Source: CBFDCQ01 sp965603355
Lineage (GTDB): Bacteria > Hydrogenedentota > CAZGCA01 > CBFDCQ01
DNA: 26,488 nucleotides
Reading direction: 5' to 3'
NCBI GenBank assembly: GCA_965603355.1
Contig: CBFDCQ010000042.1
Coordinates: 1-26,488, forward strand
The position numbers and the translations under genes were made by a program. Below the pieces are notes generated by a model. That model saw only the letters and a list, made by a program, of their open reading frames with translations. It was not told the DNA's origin and did not search any database. Every line of letters starts with the position of its first letter. Position 1 is the first letter of the stretch. This document shows positions 1-8,497 of this stretch, piece after piece.

Positions 1-9
1 GACCTCCTT
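1..9 (-). promoter_or_regulatory. Shine-Dalgarno for a gene beyond the left edge
   Basis: Read on the minus strand, these bases are AAGGAGGTC, a near-perfect anti-16S match, lying 25 nt after the mltG stop codon. No start codon follows inside the window, so the start of the next gene in the alaS-ruvX-mltG run probably lies within about ten bases outside. The match is seen directly; the gene is inferred. Confidence 0.6.
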
Positions 10-33
10 GTAAGGCCGGATACCAGCTACGGA

Positions 34-1044
34 TCATTCACCAAGCTGATACTTTCTCACGGCGCTGTTATGTTCGGCGAGAGTCTCGGAGAAGTGGTGA
101 GAACCGTTGTTTTTTGAGACGAAATACAGGTACTCGGTTTGCGCCGGGTGGAGCGCGGCCCGAAGCGATGCCCGTCCGGGATTGCAGATGGGTCCCGGCG
201 GCAGGCCCCGGTGCACGTATGTGTTATAAGGGGAGTCCACCGCAAGGTCCGCGTACGTCAGCCTGCGTCCGTACTTATTCAGCGCATATTGAATCGTGAC
301 ATCGCAATCGAGCCGCATCTTCTTGCGCAGCCGGTTGTATATCACGCCTGCAATGACAGGCTTTTCGCTGTCCAGGAACGCCTCCTTCTCGACCAGTGAT
401 GCTATCGTAACAACATCAAACGCGTCGTATTCGCCGCTGAGGTCCGACTCAGCGGACTCGTTCCTGTACACCTCCTCGAATCGGTTGACCATCATCCGGA
501 CGAGGTTGTCGGGAGTTTCCTCGCCGGTGACGTAGTAAGTGTCCGGAAAGAGAAACCCCTCCAGGGTATCATTTCGTACAGCCAACATTTCGCGCAGCTC
601 TTGACTTCGAGCCCGCTCGAGAAAGTCATTCTTGCTGGTCAAACCGCTGCTCTCCAGCCGTTTGCCGATCTGCTCCATTGTCAGACCTTCGGGGATAGTC
701 AGACGTTGCGTCAGCGTGCGACCGGCGGTCAGTTTTCTGACCGCGGCAACCGGTGCCATTCCGGCGTTCAGCTCGTATTCACCGAACTTCAGCTCCTTCT
801 CCGCGCGCATCATCCTGGCGGCGATGAGGAAGTGGAGACGGTTGCGCAGCACTCCGTGAACCACCAACTTGTCGGCAATATCTTCCGCGGAGGCCCCTCT
901 CGGCACGTGTATGTACCTCGGGATACCTGACGGCTCGCTCGGCAGGAAGAACAGGCCGTAAAGCCGCAACAGGACATAAAGGATCACGAGTACGGCGAGC
1001 AGCCCTACGGCAAATATCCTGTCACCAGTCTTGCCCTTCTTCAT
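34..1044 (-). CDS. mltG: Endolytic murein transglycosylase MltG (YceG-like)
   Basis: Inner-membrane lytic transglycosylase that cuts nascent glycan strands and is thought to set where peptidoglycan synthesis terminates. The 336 residues show a short basic N-terminus, one membrane anchor at about residues 10-33, and a periplasmic part. The catalytic signature ASLVEKEA lies at about residues 215-222; one of its two glutamates (219 or 221) is the expected general acid. Further family motifs are NRLRKKMRLDCD near 237-248 and HRGLPPGPICNPG near 280. The length is normal for the family. The ATG overlaps the ruvX stop by four bases, so the two genes are translationally coupled. The order alaS-ruvX-mltG is common in several Gram-negative phyla. 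Identification is secure from the motifs and context. Confidence 0.95.
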   Translation of the reverse strand: MKKGKTGDRIFAVGLLAVLVILYVLLRLYGLFFLPSEPSGIPRYIHVPRGASAEDIADKLVVHGVLRNRLHFLIAARMMRAEKELKFGEYELNAGMAPVAAVRKLTAGRTLTQRLTIPEGLTMEQIGKRLESSGLTSKNDFLERARSQELREMLAVRNDTLEGFLFPDTYYVTGEETPDNLVRMMVNRFEEVYRNESAESDLSGEYDAFDVVTIASLVEKEAFLDSEKPVIAGVIYNRLRKKMRLDCDVTIQYALNKYGRRLTYADLAVDSPYNTYVHRGLPPGPICNPGRASLRAALHPAQTEYLYFVSKNNGSHHFSETLAEHNSAVRKYQLGE

Positions 1045-1508
1045 TCAGCCCTTTCCTCACCGAGTTCACGGTGCGCGTCCATATAGCTTTGCAGGATGAT
1101 CTGCGCCGCTATCTTGTCGATTACCTTACGGCGCTGCTTGCGTCTGACGTCGCTCCTTATGAGGTGACGTTCGGCCTGCTTGGTGGAGAGCCTTTCGTCG
1201 CTCATCTCCACCGGTATGTTGCTGCGCTGCGCCAGCTTGCGTGCGAACTCCGTGACACGTTGCGCTTGCTCGCCGTGAGAACCGTCCAACCTGATTGGCA
1301 GTCCGACAACGAAACCCCTAGCGTGCTTCTCGCGGGCTAGATCGCACAGGGCGCGCAAGTCATCTTCCAGGTTGCGTCGTTCTACCACACAGTGCGGCAA
1401 GGCGACCACGTTCATCTCGTCGCTTACGGCGACTCCAATACGCCGCTCGCCGATATCAAGCCCGATCAGCCTGCCCTCGGCTCTGCGAGAATCGTTTCGC
1501 TCCTTCAT
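1041..1508 (-). CDS. ruvX: Putative pre-16S rRNA nuclease / Holliday junction resolvase-like RuvX (YqgF)
   Basis: RNase H-fold nuclease of the YqgF family, implicated in maturing the 5' end of 16S rRNA and historically called a Holliday junction resolvase. In 155 residues it has the first-strand motif LIGLDIGERRIGVAVSD at about 14-30 (catalytic Asp18), the VVGLPIRLDG loop, the DERLST motif with its acidic residue near 104, and a C-terminal DKIAAQIILQSYMD helix with the last acidic residue. The length matches the family. I see no good ribosome binding site ahead of the ATG. It lies 86 nt after alaS, with a palindromic repeat in the gap, and overlaps mltG by 4 nt. Confidence 0.93.
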   Translation of the reverse strand: MKERNDSRRAEGRLIGLDIGERRIGVAVSDEMNVVALPHCVVERRNLEDDLRALCDLAREKHARGFVVGLPIRLDGSHGEQAQRVTEFARKLAQRSNIPVEMSDERLSTKQAERHLIRSDVRRKQRRKVIDKIAAQIILQSYMDAHRELGEERAE

Positions 1509-1540
1509 ATGCCGTGCCCAGCGTGCCCTATCATCACGAC

Positions 1541-1569
1541 GTAGGGGCGGTTCGCGTAACCGCCCCCTG
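1541..1569. repeat. GTAGGGG-type intergenic palindrome
   Basis: Perfect 9-bp arms GGGGCGGTT (1544-1552) and AACCGCCCC (1558-1566) around a 5-nt centre, in the gap between alaS and ruvX. Same design as the elements near 21.35, 21.43, 23.87 and 25.85 kb. In the alaS transcript it would form a stable hairpin just after the stop codon, but there is no U-run, so it is not a standard intrinsic terminator. Confidence 0.7.
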
Positions 1570-1594
1570 TCGAATCGATCCGTCCCTGTGGCCT

Positions 1595-4240
1595 TTATTT
1601 GCCCGCCGTTATCATCTTCTCCACGATCTTCTCGACCTGGTCGAGCGCCTGGCTCAGTTCGCCAACGTTCTTGCCGCCGGCCTGCGCCATATCGGGCCTG
1701 CCGCCACCGCCGCCGTCAACCAGCTTCGCAACCTCCTGCACGAGGGCGTCCGCTCGTATCTTCTTAACCAGATCTTTTGTGACGGCCGCAATCAAGGCCA
1801 CCTTGCCCTCGATGGCGGATCCCAGTACGACCACTCCGGAACCCATGCGCGCTTTGAACGAGTCAGCCATCGTGCGGAGCTGTTTCTGGTCCGACCCGTC
1901 GAACCTTGCTGCAAGCAAGTTAGCTCCGGCGACTTGCTTCACCTGTGACATAACGTCCACCGCTTGACCGGTCGCCAGCTTTTCCTTGAGCCGCTCGATC
2001 TCCTTGGCGAGCCGTTTGTTCTCTTCAAGTACTGCCTCGACGCGATCTGCCGACTCGTGGGGTGGTGCCGCGACAAGCCCCGATATTCTCGCGATCTCTC
2101 GGTCCTCCGCAGCAAGCCTATCGAGAGCCGCATGTCCGCAGACTGCCTCAATTCTACGCACTCCCGAGGCGACAGATCCTTCTGATATAATCTTGAAATA
2201 GCCGATATCGCCGGAACGTGCGACGTGGGTGCCGCCACACAGCTCCAGGCTGTGAGGACCGATGCCGACGGCCCGCACGGTGTCGCCGTATTTCTCCCCG
2301 AACAGCGCTATTGCGCCGTTTTCTTGCGCCTCTTTCATCGGGACGATTCGAGACTTCACCGGCACGTTCAGCCGGATAATCCCATTTACTTCGAACTCGA
2401 TCTCGCGCAGTACTTCGGGGTCTATCGCCTCAAAATGCGTGAAATCAAACCGCAGCCTGTCCGGCGCGACGAGCGAACCGGATTGGTGTACGTGGTCGCC
2501 GAGTTTTTGCCTCAACGCGCTCTGGAGAATGTGGGTCGCGGTGTGGTGGCATTCGGTTTCGCGTCTACGTTGTTCGTCCACCCGTGCGGTGACCGACATA
2601 TTTTCGGTCAACTCGCCCTTGTTAACCTTTATTCGGTGGACGAAAAGCCCTTCGACGGGCGTCTGGACGTCGAGCACGTCCGCCAGGATGCCTCGTGCGG
2701 TCAATGTTCCTCGGTCGGCAACCTGTCCGCCGCTCTCGGCATAGAAAGGCGTAGTGTCGAGCACAATCTCAGCCTCCTGGTCCTCGCCGACCCTGTCTTG
2801 ATCCGCGACTATCGCCGCAACCGTCGCCTTCACCTTCGTTTTTTCGTAGCCCACGAAAGCCGTCGGACCCAGATCATCTTTGAGCTGCATGTACACGGGA
2901 ACAAGGCTGTCATCGGTCGCCACAGTCCAGTGACTGCGCGCCCGCTCTCGCTGTTTCTCCATATGAGCCTCGAAACCGTTCAGGTCCAGCGTGTATCCCT
3001 TGTCGGCGGCGATGTCTCCGGCCAGTTCCACAGGAAACCCGAACGTATCGTAGAGCCGGAACAGCTCCGTTCCGGGAACCTCCTTGGCGTCGGACTTCTC
3101 CATCTCGCCGAATATCTCGTCGAGCACGGTCATTCCCTGGAGCAGCGTGTCGTGGAACCGCTCCTCCTCGCCGTGTATCAATTTTGAGATCTGCGCTCGT
3201 GCCTGTTCGAGCTGCGGGTAGGCTCCCTTCATCGTATCGACCACAGCTTCAGCAGTCTTGAAGAAGAACGGTTCCTCAATGCCGAGCTCACGACCGTATC
3301 TCGCGGCTCGACGCAGGATCCGTCTGGCCACGTACCCTCGGCCCTCGTTTGAGGGGAGCACGCCTTCCGAGATGAGAAACGCGAGCGCCCGCGCATGGTC
3401 CGACACGACGCGGTACGCCATGAGTCGTTCGTCAATAGGCACGCCCGCTATATCCTTGACGGCTTCCATAATCGGCATCAACAGGTCGGATTCAAATACG
3501 CTCGATTTGCCTTGAATGACCGCAGCCAACCTTTCGAGCCCCATTCCGGTGTCTATACCGCGGTTCTTTAGAGGACGATGGGTTCCGTCTTTATCCTGGT
3601 CGTACTGCGGAAACACGAGGTTCCACACCTCGACGAACCTGCCGCAATCGCATCCCGGCATGCAGTCGGCCTTACCGCACCCCTCGCCGGCGCCCATATC
3701 AAAATATATCTCCGAGCACGGGCCACATGCACCGGCCTCTCCCGCGGGTCCCCAGAAGTTATCCTTTTTCCCGAGCCGTACTATCTTGCCTTCCGATATC
3801 CCAATCTCCGTCTTCCACGTATCGTAGGCCTCGTCATCCTCCTCGTACACGGTTACCCAGAGAGGTTCTTCGGGCATGCCCAAGGCGTCCACGACGTATT
3901 CCCACGCCCATTTTACGGCGTCCTTCTTGAAGTAATCGCCGAACGAGAAGTTGCCGAGCATCTCGAAGAAGGTCATGTGGCGCTTGGTTTTGCCGACCTC
4001 TTCGAGGTCGTTGTGTTTGCCACCGGCGCGCAGGCAGGGTTGACATGTGGCGGCGCGCCTGTATGGAACCGGCACAAGACCGGTGTAGTACGGTTTGAAT
4101 TGAACCATACCGGCACTTGTAAACAGCAATGTCGGGTCGTTGGCGGGCACGAGCGTATCGGGCTTCTCAATTACGTGCCCACGTTGCTCGAAAAAATCCA
4201 GGAATCCTTCTCTCAACTCCGCACTTGTCATATACTTCAT
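1595..4240 (-). CDS. alaS: Alanine--tRNA ligase
   Basis: Charges tRNA-Ala and hydrolyses mischarged Ser- and Gly-tRNA-Ala. The 881 residues contain all three parts. The class II catalytic core shows motif 1 at about 37-54 (TLLFTSAGMVQFKPYYTG), GNFSFGDYF at 96-104 and GIDTGMGLERLA at 228-239. The editing domain has its zinc ligands intact in HTATH (His566, His570) and CGGTH (Cys668, His672). The C-Ala domain carries the glycine-rich GGGGGRPDMAQAGG near 845. A Cys-rich insertion (Cys188, 193, 197, 199) before WNLVFPQ is typical of many non-proteobacterial AlaRS. The start may be Met1 or Met4; neither has a strong ribosome binding site. It is transcribed from its own promoter, and ruvX and mltG follow. 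Confidence 0.98.
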   Translation of the reverse strand: MKYMTSAELREGFLDFFEQRGHVIEKPDTLVPANDPTLLFTSAGMVQFKPYYTGLVPVPYRRAATCQPCLRAGGKHNDLEEVGKTKRHMTFFEMLGNFSFGDYFKKDAVKWAWEYVVDALGMPEEPLWVTVYEEDDEAYDTWKTEIGISEGKIVRLGKKDNFWGPAGEAGACGPCSEIYFDMGAGEGCGKADCMPGCDCGRFVEVWNLVFPQYDQDKDGTHRPLKNRGIDTGMGLERLAAVIQGKSSVFESDLLMPIMEAVKDIAGVPIDERLMAYRVVSDHARALAFLISEGVLPSNEGRGYVARRILRRAARYGRELGIEEPFFFKTAEAVVDTMKGAYPQLEQARAQISKLIHGEEERFHDTLLQGMTVLDEIFGEMEKSDAKEVPGTELFRLYDTFGFPVELAGDIAADKGYTLDLNGFEAHMEKQRERARSHWTVATDDSLVPVYMQLKDDLGPTAFVGYEKTKVKATVAAIVADQDRVGEDQEAEIVLDTTPFYAESGGQVADRGTLTARGILADVLDVQTPVEGLFVHRIKVNKGELTENMSVTARVDEQRRRETECHHTATHILQSALRQKLGDHVHQSGSLVAPDRLRFDFTHFEAIDPEVLREIEFEVNGIIRLNVPVKSRIVPMKEAQENGAIALFGEKYGDTVRAVGIGPHSLELCGGTHVARSGDIGYFKIISEGSVASGVRRIEAVCGHAALDRLAAEDREIARISGLVAAPPHESADRVEAVLEENKRLAKEIERLKEKLATGQAVDVMSQVKQVAGANLLAARFDGSDQKQLRTMADSFKARMGSGVVVLGSAIEGKVALIAAVTKDLVKKIRADALVQEVAKLVDGGGGGRPDMAQAGGKNVGELSQALDQVEKIVEKMITAGK

Positions 4241-4307
4241 AGCTCAAGGTACCGGTTTTCGGACAACTATCTTGCGAGCGTCGTTATTATCGCCTGACAT
4301 ATAGCCA

Positions 4308-4332
4308 AATTCAGACCTGAACGGTCTGAATT
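4308..4332 (-). promoter_or_regulatory. Perfect 10-bp inverted repeat in the alaS leader
   Basis: The arms AATTCAGACC and GGTCTGAATT flank a 5-nt loop. The element lies 68-92 nt upstream of the alaS ATG and about 25-50 nt downstream of the predicted start point, so it would be in the 5' untranslated RNA. There is no T-run, so it is not an intrinsic terminator. It could be an RNA hairpin or a protein-binding site. AlaRS binding to a palindrome at its own promoter is known in E. coli; any parallel here is inference. Confidence 0.5.
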
Positions 4333-4363
4333 CGACGGCCGGCATATATGTGGTTTCCGTGGG

Positions 4364-4392
4364 ATTATACCACAGATGAGCACGATATTCCA
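4364..4392 (-). promoter_or_regulatory. Putative alaS promoter (extended -10)
   Basis: On the minus strand a perfect TATAAT (4364-4369) is preceded by TGG, giving the extended -10 form TGnTATAAT. A weak -35, TGGAAT (4387-4392), lies 17 bp upstream. A 6-bp inverted repeat (TGTGGT/ACCACA at 4349-4354 and 4369-4374) overlaps the -10. The expected leader is about 115 nt. Confidence 0.6.
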
Positions 4393-4526
4393 GGCTGGCG
4401 AGGGTCGCATATACGAAGGCGGGACCGGGAATCAACTATTGAGTGGCATGGTTCAGTTACAGGCGCCCGTCAGCTTCGCGTCGAGCGCGACAGTCGTCGG
4501 TCGCGGCTGGTCTCGCGAACTCATTC

Positions 4527-7253
4527 CTATGTGGAGCCCGCAAGCGCGCCGGAAGCCTGTTCCGCGTCTGGAAAGTCGGGATCGATCTCGAGCGCCTTCC
4601 TGAGAGTTGCGTACCCCTCGTCCTTCTTGCCTGCTTTCACCTGCGCCATGCCGAGGTGGAACTGAAGGGTGGCGTTATTCGGTACGGCGGCCACAGCTTT
4701 CTCAAGAAGTGGAAGCGCGAGATCGTACGACCCTCTCCTGTAGTATATCCAGCCAAGCGTGTCCGTCACAGAGTGGTCTTGCTGAGCCAGTGCGTAGGCC
4801 CTCTTAGCAACGCTCAACGCGTCGTCGAGGCGGCCTTTCTCCTCGGCGTACAGATAGGCGAGATTGTTCAGAGCGACCACTGAGTTAGGCGAGAGCACCA
4901 CGGCTCGCTCATATTCAGCAATGGCCCCGTCCGTATCGCCCTTCAGCTGGTACAGCGTGGCCGTCTTGAGCCGGACTGTCGCGTTACGAGGGGCCATCCT
5001 GATTGCGCTCTCCATAATCGTGAGGGCACTGTCAAGATCGTTTTCAGACTCGTGAATTGAGGCGAGCATTGTATAAGCGCCAATGGTCTGGGGCTTCCTG
5101 TCTATGAGGCTCGCGCACTCCTGGATAGCCTCCTCCACGTGCTTCAGGCGGATCAGTACCCCTGCCAGAGCGGCTCGTGCCCCAATATTGTCCGGCTGCG
5201 TGTCGAGCAGCTCGCGACAGATCTTCTCGGCGGCCGCCGCATCCGAGCTTCCGAATATGGATACGGCCTGCTGCACTGCAGGTATGAAGCCCGGATTGAT
5301 TTCCAATACTCTGCCACACTCTTGCAGAGCTGCCCGATATTGCCCTTGCTCGCCGTGAGCCGCGGCCAGGGCCGCATGAGCTCTTGGCGAGCCGGGATTC
5401 ACCTGGGCCGCTGCCTCGAACTCCTTCTGCGCCTCATCAAACTTGCCCTGCTTCATATATGAGTCGCCGAGGATGAAATGTCCTATGAAGCTTGCCGGAT
5501 CGTGCTCGAGGATGGATCTAGCCAGAGTCTCCGCCTCATCGACCTCTCCGAGCTTGCCGTAAAGCTGCCAGAGACCGAGCTGTACCGTCGAAAGATCCGG
5601 GTGTTCCGCAACAAGCTTTTCCATCTGTTCGACCGCTTCTTCCGTCTTGCCACTCGCCTCGTAGAGGACTGCGAGATCCATCCGCGTTTGTGGATGTTCA
5701 GGTACAATCTCGAGGAGCGCTTTGAACTGTTCTTCAGCTTCATCGAACTGCTTGCGTACCATGAAGAGCCTGCCGAGAGAGAAGCGTGCCTGGGCGTAGT
5801 CCGGATTCAGTTCGATAGCGCGCTTGTAGTCGGCTACGCCCTTATCGAGCTGCTTGGCTCCGACAAAGGCAGATCCCCGAACGTAGTAAGCCGCTGGATT
5901 CTGCGGCGCCATCTCGAGCACCTTGTCGGCAGCCGCGACAGCCTCTTCATATCTGCCGGCCTGCAGGTATGACGAGGCCAGCGTCAGCGCCGGGCCAAGA
6001 TCGTCCGGTTTCAGTTCCATGGTTTTCTGCAGTTCTGCAGCGGCGGATTCGAAGTCCTTGTTGCCGAGGTGTGCCCGGGCGGCGATCTCGTGACCGCGTG
6101 GGTCGTCGGGAGCAAGTTGAATAACGCCCTGACACTGAACGAGCGCCCGGTCGAACGAGCTGGAGACGATGAGAGCCTCCGCCAACGCAAGGCGCGCGCC
6201 GACATGGTTCGGGTCCCGCTGTACCGCCTCTTCCAACTCGCGTATGGCCTGCTCAATCTGCCCCAGCTGGACAAGTGAGGCTCCCAGCAGAAAATGGCTC
6301 TGAGCGAGGCCCGGCGCCAGGTTGACCATCTGATGGAACGATTCGCTCGCTTTATCAACGTTGCCGTTATCGATATGGGCGAGGCCCATGAAGCGGTGTA
6401 TCTGATACCTGTTCACGTCTGCGCCAAGCAGTCTCTGCCCGACAGCGAGAGCGTCGTCGGGCTTGCCCGCCAACCGATAGGTATTGCCGAGCGCGATCTG
6501 CGCCGGAACATGAGTTGAGTCTATCTCCAGCGCCTTCTTGAGTTCGACGATTGCCTGTTCCAGCTGGCCCTCAAACGCTAGAATTTCGCCAATGCCTGCT
6601 GTTGCCTGGACGTTTTCCGGATGTCCGTCCAGCACGAGCTGGTACTGCTGTTTCGCAGACTCAGGTTCTCCGCTCTCCAGGAAGAACCTGGCGTACGTGA
6701 ATCGGACCTCTATATACTCGGGATCCGCTTCCAGGGCTTTGTCGATGGCCTTTTTGGCGTCATCCCACTGTTTCATATCGATGTAGATGAGGGCTGTGAC
6801 GTTGTGTGCTTCCGAGGCCGAATGTGGGTCCTCCGTAATGCTCAGGAGCTTGTCACATGCGGCAATCGCCTCCTCATGACGTCCTGCGGTTCGGTAAAGA
6901 GGGGCCAGCTGGAGGTAAGCTTCGGGAAAGTTCGGGTCGATCTTCACTGCCCGCTCGAACTCATCGAGCGCTGCACCGTATTCCTCCTTTTTGAGATAAC
7001 ATAATCCGAGGTTGTAGCGGGCATGAGAATGTTCCGGGTCGATCTGTAGTACATTCTTGAACTCGATGACAGCCTCCTCGAACTTATCGTTGCGAAAATA
7101 GCCTATCCCCCTGTTCAGGTGTTTCTCTTTGCGCGCTTCGGGGTCGCGGGTGCATCCGCTAATGCTCATCAACAGACAACAACACACAAAGGCCCCGATC
7201 GATAAGGATGCCAACCCCGGCAGAAACTTGGCTCGCGTCAGATTCTGTTTCAC
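4527..7253 (-). CDS. Large TPR-repeat lipoprotein (PrsT-like)
   Basis: A 908-residue exported lipoprotein made almost entirely of tetratricopeptide repeats, about two dozen 34-residue units following the W-LG-Y-A-F-A-P pattern. I chose the GTG start because GGGAG lies 6 nt upstream, and because translation from it gives a basic N-terminus, a hydrophobic stretch and a lipobox (SISGC, lipid-modified Cys34). A farther in-frame GTG at 7307 would lie only about 5 nt from the predicted transcription start. The post-lipobox sequence and size resemble the PEP-CTERM/exosortase TPR lipoprotein family (PrsT), but no exosortase or PEP-CTERM gene is present, so that name is only a likeness. Such proteins act as assembly scaffolds at the cell envelope. 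It is transcribed alone from a good promoter. Confidence 0.85.
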   Translation of the reverse strand: MKQNLTRAKFLPGLASLSIGAFVCCCLLMSISGCTRDPEARKEKHLNRGIGYFRNDKFEEAVIEFKNVLQIDPEHSHARYNLGLCYLKKEEYGAALDEFERAVKIDPNFPEAYLQLAPLYRTAGRHEEAIAACDKLLSITEDPHSASEAHNVTALIYIDMKQWDDAKKAIDKALEADPEYIEVRFTYARFFLESGEPESAKQQYQLVLDGHPENVQATAGIGEILAFEGQLEQAIVELKKALEIDSTHVPAQIALGNTYRLAGKPDDALAVGQRLLGADVNRYQIHRFMGLAHIDNGNVDKASESFHQMVNLAPGLAQSHFLLGASLVQLGQIEQAIRELEEAVQRDPNHVGARLALAEALIVSSSFDRALVQCQGVIQLAPDDPRGHEIAARAHLGNKDFESAAAELQKTMELKPDDLGPALTLASSYLQAGRYEEAVAAADKVLEMAPQNPAAYYVRGSAFVGAKQLDKGVADYKRAIELNPDYAQARFSLGRLFMVRKQFDEAEEQFKALLEIVPEHPQTRMDLAVLYEASGKTEEAVEQMEKLVAEHPDLSTVQLGLWQLYGKLGEVDEAETLARSILEHDPASFIGHFILGDSYMKQGKFDEAQKEFEAAAQVNPGSPRAHAALAAAHGEQGQYRAALQECGRVLEINPGFIPAVQQAVSIFGSSDAAAAEKICRELLDTQPDNIGARAALAGVLIRLKHVEEAIQECASLIDRKPQTIGAYTMLASIHESENDLDSALTIMESAIRMAPRNATVRLKTATLYQLKGDTDGAIAEYERAVVLSPNSVVALNNLAYLYAEEKGRLDDALSVAKRAYALAQQDHSVTDTLGWIYYRRGSYDLALPLLEKAVAAVPNNATLQFHLGMAQVKAGKKDEGYATLRKALEIDPDFPDAEQASGALAGST

Positions 7254-7318
7254 GATAATCTCCCGTGGACTACACCGTAATACCCATAACAAGACATCAA
7301 AGAGCACTTTCAGCTTCT

Positions 7319-7347
7319 ATTCTAAGCGAACGCACGCGCGAAGTCAA
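7319..7347 (-). promoter_or_regulatory. Sigma-70-type promoter of the TPR lipoprotein gene
   Basis: TTGACT (7342-7347), a 17-bp spacer and TAGAAT (7319-7324) on the minus strand. The predicted start at about 7312 leaves a leader of about 60 nt before the GTG start codon at 7253 and its GGGAG ribosome binding site. Confidence 0.75.
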
Positions 7348-7380
7348 AGGTGGGACTAAAGCAGCGCATGCGCCATGAGC

Positions 7381-7404
7381 GCCCCGGGTGAAACCCGCCG
7401 GGGC
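7381..7404 (-). terminator. Stem-loop after the GT9 gene, terminator-like
   Basis: Perfect 7-bp GC arms GCCCCGG/CCGGGGC with a 10-nt loop, 34 nt downstream of the heptosyltransferase stop codon. No T-run follows on the minus strand. It is therefore more likely an mRNA 3'-end stabiliser or a Rho-assisted stop than an intrinsic terminator. Confidence 0.35.
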
Positions 7405-7438
7405 AGTCTCCGGAGATATAGGGATTATTAGGGCGACG

Positions 7439-8497
7439 TCAGCAAGAGCGGGCACCTCGCGCCTCGAGCAGTCTCGAGGCCGCTTCGAGAACCTTCTCCG
7501 GAGTAACAAGCTTCATGCACCTGTGATCGGTGGGACACACTTTCTCGTGGCAGGGGCTGCAGTCAACGTCTTCTCGCATGACAACGCCTGTCTCGGTCCT
7601 GCCCGCGGAGTAGCGCGGGTCCGTAGGCCCCATAACGACCACGGTCGGCACGCCCAGCGCAACCGCAACGTGCCTTGCGCCGGAGTCCGTGCACAGCAGA
7701 AGGTCCAGCTGTGAAACGACGCCTTTCAAGAGTGCCAGCGGCAGCGGAATATCGCTAAGCGGCACCGGCCGCGCGCTCATACTCGATACTATCTGCTCAT
7801 GGAGTTCGTGCTCGCTCGGCGCGGTGAGTATGGCTATGGACGCGCCGAACCTATCTGCAATTGCATCAGCCACGGCTGCCCATCTGTCCGGATACCACAA
7901 CTTGGACGGCCCGAACGAGGCTCCGGGCGCTATTGCGACAAAAGGACGATTGCCCTCCTCCGCGGGCGGGGCCAACAGTTCCTTCGCGCTCGCCGCCGCC
8001 TCGGGATCAACCGCCAGCTTCACCGACCGATCGTTCACTTTGCATCCGAGTTGCCCGGCGATGTCGAGATACTCCTCGACCATGTGCCGTGGGCGTTTCC
8101 TTCGCCCTTCCCTGGGGAACTGCAGCCCGTCCGTGAGCAGGAGGGCGCGACATTGGCCGCGGTAACCGACCCTCCGCTTTATCCCTGCAAGACGCGCCAG
8201 AAGCGCCGACCTGAACGAGTGCGTAAGTATTAGACCGAGGTCAGATTCCGTTGTTCTGAGTGATCGGGCAAGCCTGACGAGACCGCGAAGGCTCTTCTCA
8301 CCGCGCATCTCGATCACCTCGTCGAAGAAGGGCAAACCGTCGAGCAGTTCTGATATGCGCGGTTTCGACAGAAGTGCGATGTGGGCGTTGGGAAATCCTT
8401 CCCTGACAGCCTGCAACGCGGGAGTGGACATCACGGCGTCGCCGATCCAATTTGGACAGATTACGAGTATTCGGTCCGGCGCGTAGCTTGTCTTCAT
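7439..8497 (-). CDS. waaF: Glycosyltransferase family 9, heptosyltransferase II-like
   Basis: Cytosolic-face enzyme expected to add heptose from ADP-heptose to the LPS inner core. In 352 residues, the N-terminal ILVICPNWIGDAVMSTPAL motif holds the catalytic-type Asp20, PGASFGPSKLW at 191-201 is a hallmark of WaaF-type proteins, and the donor site CTDSGARHVAVALGVP lies in the C-terminal half. A Cys-rich tail (CSPCHEKVC) is also common in this branch. Its ATG overlaps the stop of the radical SAM gene by 4 nt, so the two are coupled. The exact sugar and acceptor cannot be read from the sequence; a related GT9 role (WaaC- or WaaQ-like) remains possible. Confidence 0.85.
   Translation of the reverse strand: MKTSYAPDRILVICPNWIGDAVMSTPALQAVREGFPNAHIALLSKPRISELLDGLPFFDEVIEMRGEKSLRGLVRLARSLRTTESDLGLILTHSFRSALLARLAGIKRRVGYRGQCRALLLTDGLQFPREGRRKRPRHMVEEYLDIAGQLGCKVNDRSVKLAVDPEAAASAKELLAPPAEEGNRPFVAIAPGASFGPSKLWYPDRWAAVADAIADRFGASIAILTAPSEHELHEQIVSSMSARPVPLSDIPLPLALLKGVVSQLDLLLCTDSGARHVAVALGVPTVVVMGPTDPRYSAGRTETGVVMREDVDCSPCHEKVCPTDHRCMKLVTPEKVLEAASRLLEARGARSC

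Noticed and set aside
2225..3187. A 320-codon plus-strand open frame antisense to alaS
   Set aside because: It lies wholly within the well-conserved alaS gene on the other strand, has no ribosome binding site, and its protein is composition-biased without any motif. It arises from the GC-rich codon usage of alaS.
7254..7307. Longer start for the TPR lipoprotein
   Set aside because: That GTG would be about 5 nt from the predicted transcription start, has no ribosome binding site, and its added residues precede an otherwise perfect lipoprotein signal.
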